Assembly (NCBI GenBank): GCA_025356695.1
Contig: JANXSE010000429.1
Coordinates: forward strand, 1-22,782
Reading direction: 5' to 3'
Source: Betaproteobacteria bacterium
GTDB lineage: Bacteria > Pseudomonadota > Gammaproteobacteria > Burkholderiales > SG8-41
DNA length: 22,782 nt
In this document: positions 8,651 through 14,754 of the stretch, piece after piece
Position numbering within the stretch: the first letter of the stretch is position 1
How the letters are laid out: every line of letters begins with the position of its first letter
Translations under genes and position numbers: made by a program
The notes under the pieces: model-generated
The model's database searches: none
Told to the model about the DNA's origin: nothing
The model's input: only the letters and a program-made list of their open reading frames with translations

Positions 8651-8656
8651 ATTTTA
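8651..8656 (-). promoter_or_regulatory. Possible -10 element for the leftward MmgE/Bug/PrpD operon
   Basis: The minus strand reads GGTTAAAATCG here, giving TAAAAT as a -10-like hexamer about 65 bases upstream of ATG 8586. No good -35 is visible at 16-18 bases, so the call is weak. If correct, the palindromes at 8619-8640 would lie just inside the transcript or over its start, consistent with repression. Confidence 0.3.
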
Positions 8657-8704
8657 ACCCGCCGCGACGCACCCATCCGCCGAATTGCGCGCGGACCGCT
8701 GTTG

Positions 8705-8710
8705 TAAAAT
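8705..8710 (+). promoter_or_regulatory. Possible -10 element for the flavoprotein/Bug operon
   Basis: TAAAAT occurs in the context GTTGTAAAATGAC, about 29 bases upstream of the preferred GTG start. A TTGCGC at 8685-8690 is only 14 bases away, which is short for a -35. The spacing to the start codon is reasonable for a short leader. Confidence 0.35.
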
Positions 8711-8738
8711 GACACGCTCTTTCAGGACGGAGAACAGC

Positions 8739-10223
8739 GTGCAGCAAACGGATGTGATCGTCGTCGGCAAAGGCAACGCCGCACTGTGCGCGGCGCTCGA
8801 AGCACGCGCAGGCGGCGCGCGCGTAGCAGTCCTGGAGGCGGCACCCGAGGAGGAATCCGGCGGCAACAGTCGCTTTGCCGGCGGCATGATGCGTTTTGCC
8901 TACCGCTCGGTTGAAGACCTGCGCACGCTGCTCGAAATCACCGAGCAGGAAGGCGCAATGACCGACTGGGACAGCAACACGGTGGACGAGTTCTACGACG
9001 ATCTCTACCAGGTCACCAATTACCGCACCGATCCGCGTCTCTCGGAACTGCTGATCACAAAAAGTTTTGAGGCCATGCAATGGCTGCGCCAACAGGGTGT
9101 GCGCTTCGTGCTCAATTACCGCGCCTCGGCGGTGGTCGACGGGCGGCGGCGCTTTTTCGGCCGCGTGCCGGTGGAAGTCTCGGGCGGCGGCCCCGGCCTC
9201 GTGCAGTTTCTCGACAAGGCCGCGGTGAAGGCCGGCATCGACATTCAATACGACACGCGCGTCGTTTCGTTAATTTACGACGGCGAAAAGGTCTCTGGCG
9301 TTAAAGCCAAACGCCACGGCAAACTCATCGAATTCCACGCGCCGGCGGTGGTCCTTGCCTGCGGCGGCTTCGAGGCAAATCCGGAATGGCGTACCAAATA
9401 TCTCGGCCTCGGCTGGGAACTCGCCAAGGTGCGCGGCACCCGCTTCAACGTTGGCGAAGGCCTGAAGATGGCAATGGACATCGGTGCCTGCCCCTACGGC
9501 AACTGGTCGGGGCGCCACACCACGTCGTGGGAGCGGCACGCGCCGGAGTTCGGCGATCTCGCGCTCGATCACGCCTGCCACCGTCACAGCTATCCGCTGT
9601 CGCTGATGATCAACGCCGACGGCAAACGCTTCGTCGATGAAGGCGCCGAGTTCTACAGCTATACCTACGCCAAGTACGGCGAGCAGGTGTTCAAACAGCC
9701 CGAGCAGTTTGCCTGGCAGGTGTTCGATGCGAAGACGCACGGTCTGCTGCGCGCCGAATATCTGGGCAAGGTCGCTACGCGTGTGTCAGCCAACACACTG
9801 GAAGAACTCGCGCAGAAACTCGAAGGCGTGAACCCGGCGGGCTTTCTGAAAACGGTCGCCGCCTACAACGCCGCGGTGAAACGCGAGGTGCCGTTCAATC
9901 CGGGCATCAAGGACGGCAAGTGCACCACCGGCATCGAACCGCCGAAATCGAACTGGGCCAATGTGCTCGACACACCGCCCTACGAGGCGTGGCACGTCAC
10001 CGCCGGCATCACCTTCACCTTCGGCGGACTGCGCATTGATCCGGATTCCGCGCAGGTGCTCGATGTGAACCTGCATCCGATTCCCGGTCTGTATACGGCC
10101 GGCGAAATGGTCGGCGGTGTTTTCTACTTCAACTATCCGCTCGGCTCGGGCCTCGTCTCGGGCACCGTGTTCGGGCGCATTGCGGGCCGTGCGGCGGCCA
10201 CCGCCGCACGCGCCAACGCATGA
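8739..10223 (+). CDS. tcuA: TcuA-like FAD-dependent tricarballylate dehydrogenase family protein
   Basis: 494 residues from GTG 8739. This start is preferred because GGAG at 8729-8732 is 6 bases upstream and the protein then begins directly at the FAD fold; ATG 8709 would add ten residues. The N terminus has the dinucleotide-binding motif DVIVVGKGNAALCAALEAR and LEAAPEEESGGNSR, typical of TcuA/CobZ flavoproteins. The C-terminal half has PPKSNWA, GITFTFGGLRID, GLYTAGEMVGG and GTVFGRIAGRAA, completing the fumarate-reductase-like fold. TcuA oxidises tricarballylate to cis-aconitate. The partner TcuB, which reoxidises the flavin, is absent here. Context (PrpD and MmgE/PrpD divergent, Bug proteins on both sides) supports a carboxylate dehydrogenase, but the true substrate could be another succinate-like acid or a steroid-type ketone. 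Confidence 0.8.
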   Translation: MQQTDVIVVGKGNAALCAALEARAGGARVAVLEAAPEEESGGNSRFAGGMMRFAYRSVEDLRTLLEITEQEGAMTDWDSNTVDEFYDDLYQVTNYRTDPRLSELLITKSFEAMQWLRQQGVRFVLNYRASAVVDGRRRFFGRVPVEVSGGGPGLVQFLDKAAVKAGIDIQYDTRVVSLIYDGEKVSGVKAKRHGKLIEFHAPAVVLACGGFEANPEWRTKYLGLGWELAKVRGTRFNVGEGLKMAMDIGACPYGNWSGRHTTSWERHAPEFGDLALDHACHRHSYPLSLMINADGKRFVDEGAEFYSYTYAKYGEQVFKQPEQFAWQVFDAKTHGLLRAEYLGKVATRVSANTLEELAQKLEGVNPAGFLKTVAAYNAAVKREVPFNPGIKDGKCTTGIEPPKSNWANVLDTPPYEAWHVTAGITFTFGGLRIDPDSAQVLDVNLHPIPGLYTAGEMVGGVFYFNYPLGSGLVSGTVFGRIAGRAAATAARANA

Positions 10224-10237
10224 AAGGAAATCCACTG

Positions 10238-11203
10238 ATGATTGCCCGTACGCTGTTTGTCGTGCTTGCCACAACGTTCATCGCACCGGCTGCATACGCG
10301 CAGGCGTTTCCGTCAAAACCGATCCGCTACATCGTGCCCTTCCCGCCGGGCGGCGGCACCGACATCGTCGCCCGCGCCCTCGCCCCGCGGCTGATGGAAA
10401 CCAGCGGCATCCAGATCGTCATCGACAACCGCGGCGGCGGCGGCACCGTGGTCGGCGCCGATCTTGCCGCACACGCGCCGGCCGACGGCTATACGCTGTT
10501 CATGGGCACCAATACTTCACACGCGATCAATCCGAACCTGCCGACCAAACTGCCGTACGACGCAGTGCGCGATTTCCAGCCGGTCACGCGACTCGCGCTG
10601 ATTCCGTACATGATCACGGTTCATCCATCGCTGCCGGCGCGCAACGTGAAAGAACTCGTCGCGCTGGCGAAGGCGAAACCGGGCCAGTTGAACTTCGCCT
10701 CCTCGGGCAGCGGCACGCCGGGCCACCTGGCCGGCCTCATGCTCAACGAAGCCGCCGGCATCGACATGACGCATATTCCGTACAAGGGCAGCGCACCGGC
10801 GCTGACGGCAATGGTCAGCGGCGAGACGCAGTTGATCGTCAGCAGCCTGACCTCGACGCTGCCGCTGGTAAAAAGCGGTCGCCTGCGCGCGATCGCAATG
10901 TCGAGCCTCAAGCGCTCGCCGTTGATGCCGTCGCTGCCGACGGTGGCCGAGTCGGGTTATCCCGGCTTCGAAGCGATCACCTGGTTCGGCGTGTTTTTAC
11001 CGGCCGGCGCGGCGCCCGCGATCACAATGAAACTCAACACCGAGATCGTCAAGGTTCTGAACATTGCGGAGTTCAAGGCCTGGCTGGCCGAACAGGGCGC
11101 CGAGGCGGCGCCGACCACACCGGAAGAATTCGGCGCCTTCGTCAAGGCAGAGATTGCGCGTTACGCGCCGCTGGTCAAAAAATCGGGCATGCGGCCGGAT
11201 TAA
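10238..11203 (+). CDS. Bug/TctC-family solute-binding protein
   Basis: 321 residues from ATG 10238, chosen because AAAGGA at 10223-10228 is 9 bases upstream and the protein then starts with a clean signal peptide (MIARTLFVVLATTFIAPAAYA). An in-frame ATG at 10220 overlaps the flavoprotein stop as ATGA. Bug marks are KPIRYIVPFPPGGGTD, the VIDNRGGGGTVVGA block, ADGYTLFMG, SSGSGTPGHLAG and HIPYKG. It is co-transcribed with the TcuA-like dehydrogenase, so its ligand is likely the dehydrogenase substrate. No permease gene follows; the gene ends in a repeat-rich gap before a convergent gene. Confidence 0.93.
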   Translation: MIARTLFVVLATTFIAPAAYAQAFPSKPIRYIVPFPPGGGTDIVARALAPRLMETSGIQIVIDNRGGGGTVVGADLAAHAPADGYTLFMGTNTSHAINPNLPTKLPYDAVRDFQPVTRLALIPYMITVHPSLPARNVKELVALAKAKPGQLNFASSGSGTPGHLAGLMLNEAAGIDMTHIPYKGSAPALTAMVSGETQLIVSSLTSTLPLVKSGRLRAIAMSSLKRSPLMPSLPTVAESGYPGFEAITWFGVFLPAGAAPAITMKLNTEIVKVLNIAEFKAWLAEQGAEAAPTTPEEFGAFVKAEIARYAPLVKKSGMRPD

Positions 11204-11209
11204 CCCGCA

Positions 11210-11267
11210 GTAGGGTGCGCAATGCGCACGCGATACGGCGTTGAACGGTGCGCGGTGCGCACCCTAC
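11210..11267. repeat. Palindromic dispersed repeat, copy 1
   Basis: The left arm GTAGGGTGCGCAATGCGCAC (11210-11229) and the right arm GTGCGCGGTGCGCACCCTAC (11248-11267) are inverted repeats matching at 18 of 20 positions. A closely related copy lies at 16646-16704. Both occur between convergent genes, as expected for REP-like elements or bidirectional terminators. Confidence 0.75.
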
Positions 11268-11275
11268 GACTCATC

Positions 11276-11313
11276 CGGTAGCCCGGAAGGAGCGCGGCGC
11301 ATTCCGGGAATCG
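11276..11313. repeat. REP-like GC-rich palindrome next to copy 1
   Basis: CCCGGAA (11282-11288) and TTCCGGG (11302-11308) form a 7-bp perfect stem with a 13-base loop inside a GTAGCCCGGAAGGAGCGCGG-type sequence. This form is familiar from dispersed proteobacterial repeats. It sits right at the end of the convergent CapA-like gene and could terminate or protect its mRNA. Confidence 0.6.
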
Positions 11314-11316
11314 GAA

Positions 11317-12360
11317 TCACTTCAGTGCGATCACCACCTCATCGCCCTGCGCCATCAACTTCGCGCCGAAAGGCTCACTGCGCTTCTGAATATCGGCGAG
11401 CGTGTCTTTTTCATTGGCGAGTTTGCACGGCACGGTTTCGTTCTTTGCGTTGTGGCGCACGAACTGGAACGACGCGCCGGTCACTCTGCCCGCATCAAGC
11501 GTGACGCGCGCCATCTGGCCGACCCAGTCGCCGACCGCGACGCCGCCGAAATGGCCGGTGTGAAACGAGAAGCTGCCCAGGCCGTAGTAAACCGGCCTGC
11601 CCTTGTAGACCTCGACCGGCAACGAGTAATGCGGGCCGTGGCCGATCACCACATCGGCGCCGGCGTCAACGGCGGCGTGCGCGATCTGCGGCATGTAATC
11701 GAGCACGTCCTGATGCAGGCCCCAGTGACAGGAGGCAACAACGTAATCGCACTGCGCCCTGAGTGCGGCGACATCATCGGTGAAAGCCTGCAGCGATTCA
11801 GCATCGGCCCAGGTCAGGATCACCGGCGGCAGGCCCGGCCGATTGCACGGCGGAATATCGACGCGCGTTTTATGCAGCGGCAGTTGATAAGCGGTGTGCC
11901 CCTTGATGACGGCAACCCCGGCCGAACGCGCAGTGGCCTCGTGATTGGTCGGCCAGTAGACGGAGGTGCGCTGCAGGAAACCGATCTTCACGCCGTTCTT
12001 TTCGAGGATCACCGGCGCGCGCGCCGCCTCGCGGTTGGCGCCGGCACCCGTGTGCGGCACACCGACTTCATCAAGGCGTTTGATCGAAGCCGTGATGGCC
12101 GCTTCGCCGTAGTTGACGTTGTTCGCAATGCCGACCGCCTGGATGCCGGCGATCTTCAGCGCTTCGGCCGCCGCGGCTTCAGCGAAAAACCCCTCGTTCT
12201 CCAGCGAATGGCCGCCCGGCGGAATGTAGAAGCAGCATTCGAGATTGCTGAAAACGAAATCGGATTTTGCGAACAGCGGCGCCACCAGCTTGAACGGCAC
12301 CGCCGGATCGGCGACGTTCATCAGATTGACGTCGCCCGTCAGCATCAGAGTTTGTGACAT
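11317..12360 (-). CDS. CapA-family (PGA_cap) metallophosphatase-fold protein
   Basis: 347 residues. The CapA/PgsA-type fold is shown by TGDVNLM (D10), FSNLECC (E41), ANN (80-81), HWG (H212), AGADVVIGHGPH (H241, H244) and GRPVYYGLGSFSFH. Classical members, such as CapA of poly-gamma-glutamate capsule export, carry ANNH; here the histidine is V82 (ANNVNYG), so one metal ligand may be lost. There is no signal peptide or membrane anchor, unlike capsule CapA, and no capB/capC neighbour. A cytoplasmic phosphatase-like or binding role is possible, but the reaction is unknown. ATG 12360 has GAGGATC about 9 bases upstream. The gene lies downstream of the SDR gene on the same strand but is separated from it by 197 bases holding a large palindrome. 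Confidence 0.85.
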   Translation of the reverse strand: MSQTLMLTGDVNLMNVADPAVPFKLVAPLFAKSDFVFSNLECCFYIPPGGHSLENEGFFAEAAAAEALKIAGIQAVGIANNVNYGEAAITASIKRLDEVGVPHTGAGANREAARAPVILEKNGVKIGFLQRTSVYWPTNHEATARSAGVAVIKGHTAYQLPLHKTRVDIPPCNRPGLPPVILTWADAESLQAFTDDVAALRAQCDYVVASCHWGLHQDVLDYMPQIAHAAVDAGADVVIGHGPHYSLPVEVYKGRPVYYGLGSFSFHTGHFGGVAVGDWVGQMARVTLDAGRVTGASFQFVRHNAKNETVPCKLANEKDTLADIQKRSEPFGAKLMAQGDEVVIALK

Positions 12361-12421
12361 CTTTCAGATCCTCGAGATTTCATTCAGACAACGATTACGG
12401 CGCCCGACAAAAATCGAGGCG

Positions 12422-12553
12422 TCTGAAAAAGCGTAGCGAGCAGGCCGGTGCTCGAGGAGACGCGGAGCCGGGGTCGAGACATAACTGTTCAGTTAGGCGA
12501 GGCCCCGGCGAGCACGCGACGAAGCGCAACGGACGCGCAGTAGCTTTTTCAGA
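12422..12553. repeat. 132-bp nested palindromic element
   Basis: The ends are an 11-bp perfect inverted repeat, TCTGAAAAAGC (12422-12432) and GCTTTTTCAGA (12543-12553). Inside, in mirror order, are GTGCTCG/CGAGCAC (12448-12454, 12509-12515), GCCGGGG/CCCCGGC (12467-12473, 12503-12509) and an apical TAACTG-TT-CAGTTA hairpin (12482-12495). The whole unit can fold into one long interrupted cruciform or RNA hairpin. It contains no ORF and fills the gap between the SDR stop and the CapA-like gene. It may be a MITE-like or REP-like mobile repeat, or a structured 3' RNA. Confidence 0.7.
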
Positions 12554-12557
12554 TTAA

Positions 12558-13298
12558 TTATTGAAAGTACATGCCGCCGTTCACCAGGTAGCACTGGCCG
12601 GTAATAAAGCCCGCGTCCTCGCTGGCGAGGTAGAGCATCGTCGACACCACTTCCTGCGGCTTGCCCATGCGGCGGATCGGCTGGGCGGGACGCAGCCCCT
12701 TCGGTTTCTGGAATGCATCGCGCTCGACCTCGATGGTGCCGGGGCCGATGCAGTTGGCGGTGATCTCATGTTCGGCGAACTCGCGTGCGAGGCCGCGCGT
12801 AAAGCCGACGATGCCCAGCTTCGCCATACCCTTGCCGGTACTGCCGCCGAGAAACGGCGAAATGCCGGACATGTTGATGATGCGGCCCCAGCGCTGTTTG
12901 ATCATCAGCGGCAACACAGCCCTGCAGATATTGCGCGGGCCGCCCAGATTAACTTTGAAATTTTTCTCCCAGGCGTCATCGGTCTCCTGGAGAAACGCGC
13001 CCTCGCCGCCGCGGTAAACCGCGTTGTTGAGCACGACGTGCACGGTGCCGAGTCCCTGCTCGACCCTGGCGACAAACGCCGCCACCAAGGACGGCTCTGC
13101 CACGTCGCACTGCTCAGCCATGACCTTGACGCCGAAGGCACGCGCCTCGTCAGCAACGTCATTGAGTTCCTTCATCTTCGCGCTGGTGCAGAGCGCGAGA
13201 TTGGCGCCCTCTTTCGCAAATGCGAGGGCGGCGAGCCGGCCCATGTTGCGGCTGGCGCCCGTGATCAATACAACCTTGCCTTTGAGTCCGGTGTCCAT
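12558..13298 (-). CDS. SDR-fold protein lacking the catalytic tyrosine
   Basis: 246 residues from ATG 13298, chosen over an in-frame upstream start at 13334 because the extra 12 residues are not SDR-like; the ribosome binding site (GAAGAAAA) is weak. Classical short-chain dehydrogenase features are VLITGASRNMG (cofactor loop, 13-20), CDVAEP at 64-69, LNNAV (90-94), N117 in KVNLGG, NMSG with S144, PGTIEVER, and the C-terminal FITGQCYLVNGGMYF. The YxxxK motif is altered: K160 is present but the position four residues before it is K156 instead of Tyr (GKGMAK), confirmed in the DNA. The NAD(P)-binding fold is intact, yet normal SDR proton relay should fail. Substrate unknown. It is divergent from the M24-family gene, whose product also lacks its family's catalytic ligands. 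Confidence 0.88.
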   Translation of the reverse strand: MDTGLKGKVVLITGASRNMGRLAALAFAKEGANLALCTSAKMKELNDVADEARAFGVKVMAEQCDVAEPSLVAAFVARVEQGLGTVHVVLNNAVYRGGEGAFLQETDDAWEKNFKVNLGGPRNICRAVLPLMIKQRWGRIINMSGISPFLGGSTGKGMAKLGIVGFTRGLAREFAEHEITANCIGPGTIEVERDAFQKPKGLRPAQPIRRMGKPQEVVSTMLYLASEDAGFITGQCYLVNGGMYFQ

Positions 13299-13360
13299 AG
13301 ATTTTCTTCGCTGGTCGTGGGGAATGCCGCGCACCGCAACGTAGCGGGCGGGACGCGGCG

Positions 13361-13369
13361 ATTATAGCA
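13361..13369 (-). promoter_or_regulatory. Extended -10 promoter for the SDR gene
   Basis: The minus strand reads TGCTATAAT (13369 to 13361), a perfect TATAAT with a TGn extension. The start codon at 13298 is about 63 bases downstream, giving a leader of roughly 55 bases. No clear -35 is seen, which extended -10 promoters can do without. Confidence 0.55.
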
Positions 13370-13471
13370 GCGGCCACCGGCGCTTCTTTTCATCGGATGC
13401 AGCCCGCTTGACCGCGTGCATGCCGGCGTCTTACGCTCGGGCCTCATTCGAAATCGTTCCGGGAGACCGCA

Positions 13472-14635
13472 TTGAGCGAAGCCCTCTATCCGCATTTTTC
13501 CGACGCGGAATTTGCACGGCGCCACGCTGCCGCGCGCGCCATGATGGCGGCCGCAGGCGTTGATGTCATCGCGGTGTTCGGCGACTCTGGCATCTCGCGC
13601 CACAACCACGCCGACGTGCACTACCTGTCGGGTTTTCTCGGCAACCGCAATAATTACGCGGTGCTGCCGGCAAAGGACGAAGCGATATTGTTCGTGCAAT
13701 CGCACAACCATGTGCCGAATGCACGCGAAGCAGCCTCCATCCGCACCGAATCGGGCCGGCTCGATTCGGCCGTGACGATTGCAAAACATCTCACCGACCT
13801 CGGCCTGAAAAACGCGACGCTGGGTTATGTCGGCAACGTGCCGGTGCAAAATTATCTGACCTGGCAGAAGGAACTGCCGGGCTGGCAGTTCAAGGACGTC
13901 AGCGCGGCCTTTCGCGCGCTGCGTCTCGTCAAAAGCGCCGAGGAAATCGACTGGCTGCAGAAAGGCGCGGCGCTGACCGATGCGGCACTGCAGGCGTTGA
14001 TCGACAACATCAGACCCGGCCTGCGCGAATACGAATTGGGTGCCATCGTCGAAACAGCGGCGCTCAATGCCGGCGGTCTGCCGCATCTGTGTTATCTGGC
14101 GTCCACGCCGCAGGACGGCGCCGGCGCCTGCGTGCCGCGGCAGAACCTGTCGAACCGCATCGTGACCGCGGGCGACGTCGTCAACACCGAAATCAGCGTC
14201 AGCTGGTGGGGTTATTCGGGACAGATGCACCGGCCGATTTTTCTCGGCGCAAAACCGAATACGCTGTACCAGAAGTTGTGGGACACCGCGCTCGAAGCGT
14301 ACACGCGCTGCGTCAACATCCTCAAACCCGGCGCCACCAGCGAAGACATCCTCGACGCCGCGGAAATCATCGCCGGGCGCGGTTTCACCATCAACGACGG
14401 CTTTTTACACGGCTTCGGCATCGGTCTGCTGCCGCCGTCGATCGGCACGCGCGAAGCGAAACGCGGCATCCCGAAGCCGCCCTTCACACTGGAAGAAAAC
14501 ATGTGCGTGGTGGTGCAACCCAACGTCGTCACACGCGACGAGTCCGCCGGCGTACAACTGGGCAACCTGTTCCGCATCACCAAAACCGGCGCCGAATGCC
14601 TGCACCGCCTGCCGCTTGAATACAGTGTCAGATAA
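13472..14635 (+). CDS. M24-family (aminopeptidase P / creatinase fold) protein without metal ligands
   Basis: 387 residues. The TTG start at 13472 is supported by GGGAGA at 13461-13466. An N-terminal creatinase_N-like domain (1-155) is followed by a pita-bread M24 domain (about 160-380). M24 metallopeptidases use two Asp, one His and two Glu as metal ligands. Here the positions are E240 (VNTEIS), Q251 (GYSGQMHRP), H313 (LHGFGIGL), Q349 (VVVQPN) and G364 (GVQLGN), so only the His is retained outright. Proline aminopeptidase activity is therefore unlikely. Creatinase itself uses this fold without metal, so a metal-free C-N hydrolase or a pseudoenzyme is the best reading. It has no signal peptide. 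It is transcribed divergently from the SDR gene. Confidence 0.87.
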   Translation: MSEALYPHFSDAEFARRHAAARAMMAAAGVDVIAVFGDSGISRHNHADVHYLSGFLGNRNNYAVLPAKDEAILFVQSHNHVPNAREAASIRTESGRLDSAVTIAKHLTDLGLKNATLGYVGNVPVQNYLTWQKELPGWQFKDVSAAFRALRLVKSAEEIDWLQKGAALTDAALQALIDNIRPGLREYELGAIVETAALNAGGLPHLCYLASTPQDGAGACVPRQNLSNRIVTAGDVVNTEISVSWWGYSGQMHRPIFLGAKPNTLYQKLWDTALEAYTRCVNILKPGATSEDILDAAEIIAGRGFTINDGFLHGFGIGLLPPSIGTREAKRGIPKPPFTLEENMCVVVQPNVVTRDESAGVQLGNLFRITKTGAECLHRLPLEYSVR

Positions 14636-14673
14636 AAAAATACGAAAACGGCGGCACGACGAAAAACACGCCG

Positions 14674-14697
14674 AGGGATATACTAGCGGTTATCCCT
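14674..14697. promoter_or_regulatory. Inverted repeat with -10-like core upstream of kup
   Basis: AGGGATA (14674-14680) and TATCCCT (14691-14697) form a perfect 7-bp inverted repeat with a 10-base spacer. The sequence TATACT (14679-14684) inside it resembles a -10 hexamer about 71 bases before the kup ATG. No matching -35 is visible. It could be a promoter overlapped by an operator, or a small hairpin in the leader. Confidence 0.35.
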
Positions 14698-14754
14698 GAC
14701 GCTGCGCCTCACGGCATGACGGCGAAATAACCCCCTATCCCCGAAAAACAAACC

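Noticed and set aside
6263..8712. Long plus-strand open frames (6263-7561 and 7174-8712) opposite the Bug and MmgE/PrpD genes
   Set aside because: They are antisense to well-supported genes, Arg/His/Ala-rich with no family motif, and are explained by high GC content.
11248..12357. 369-codon plus-strand frame opposite the CapA-like gene
   Set aside because: The antisense CapA-like frame has clear family motifs; this one is low-complexity Arg/His/Ala-rich.
13472..14635. Functional Xaa-Pro aminopeptidase (PepP/PepQ)
   Set aside because: Four of the five metal ligands are substituted.
14636..14754. Potassium- or cyclic-di-AMP-responsive riboswitch upstream of kup
   Set aside because: The 119-base gap shows only one short inverted repeat and no recognisable riboswitch core; cyclic-di-AMP signalling is not expected in this lineage.
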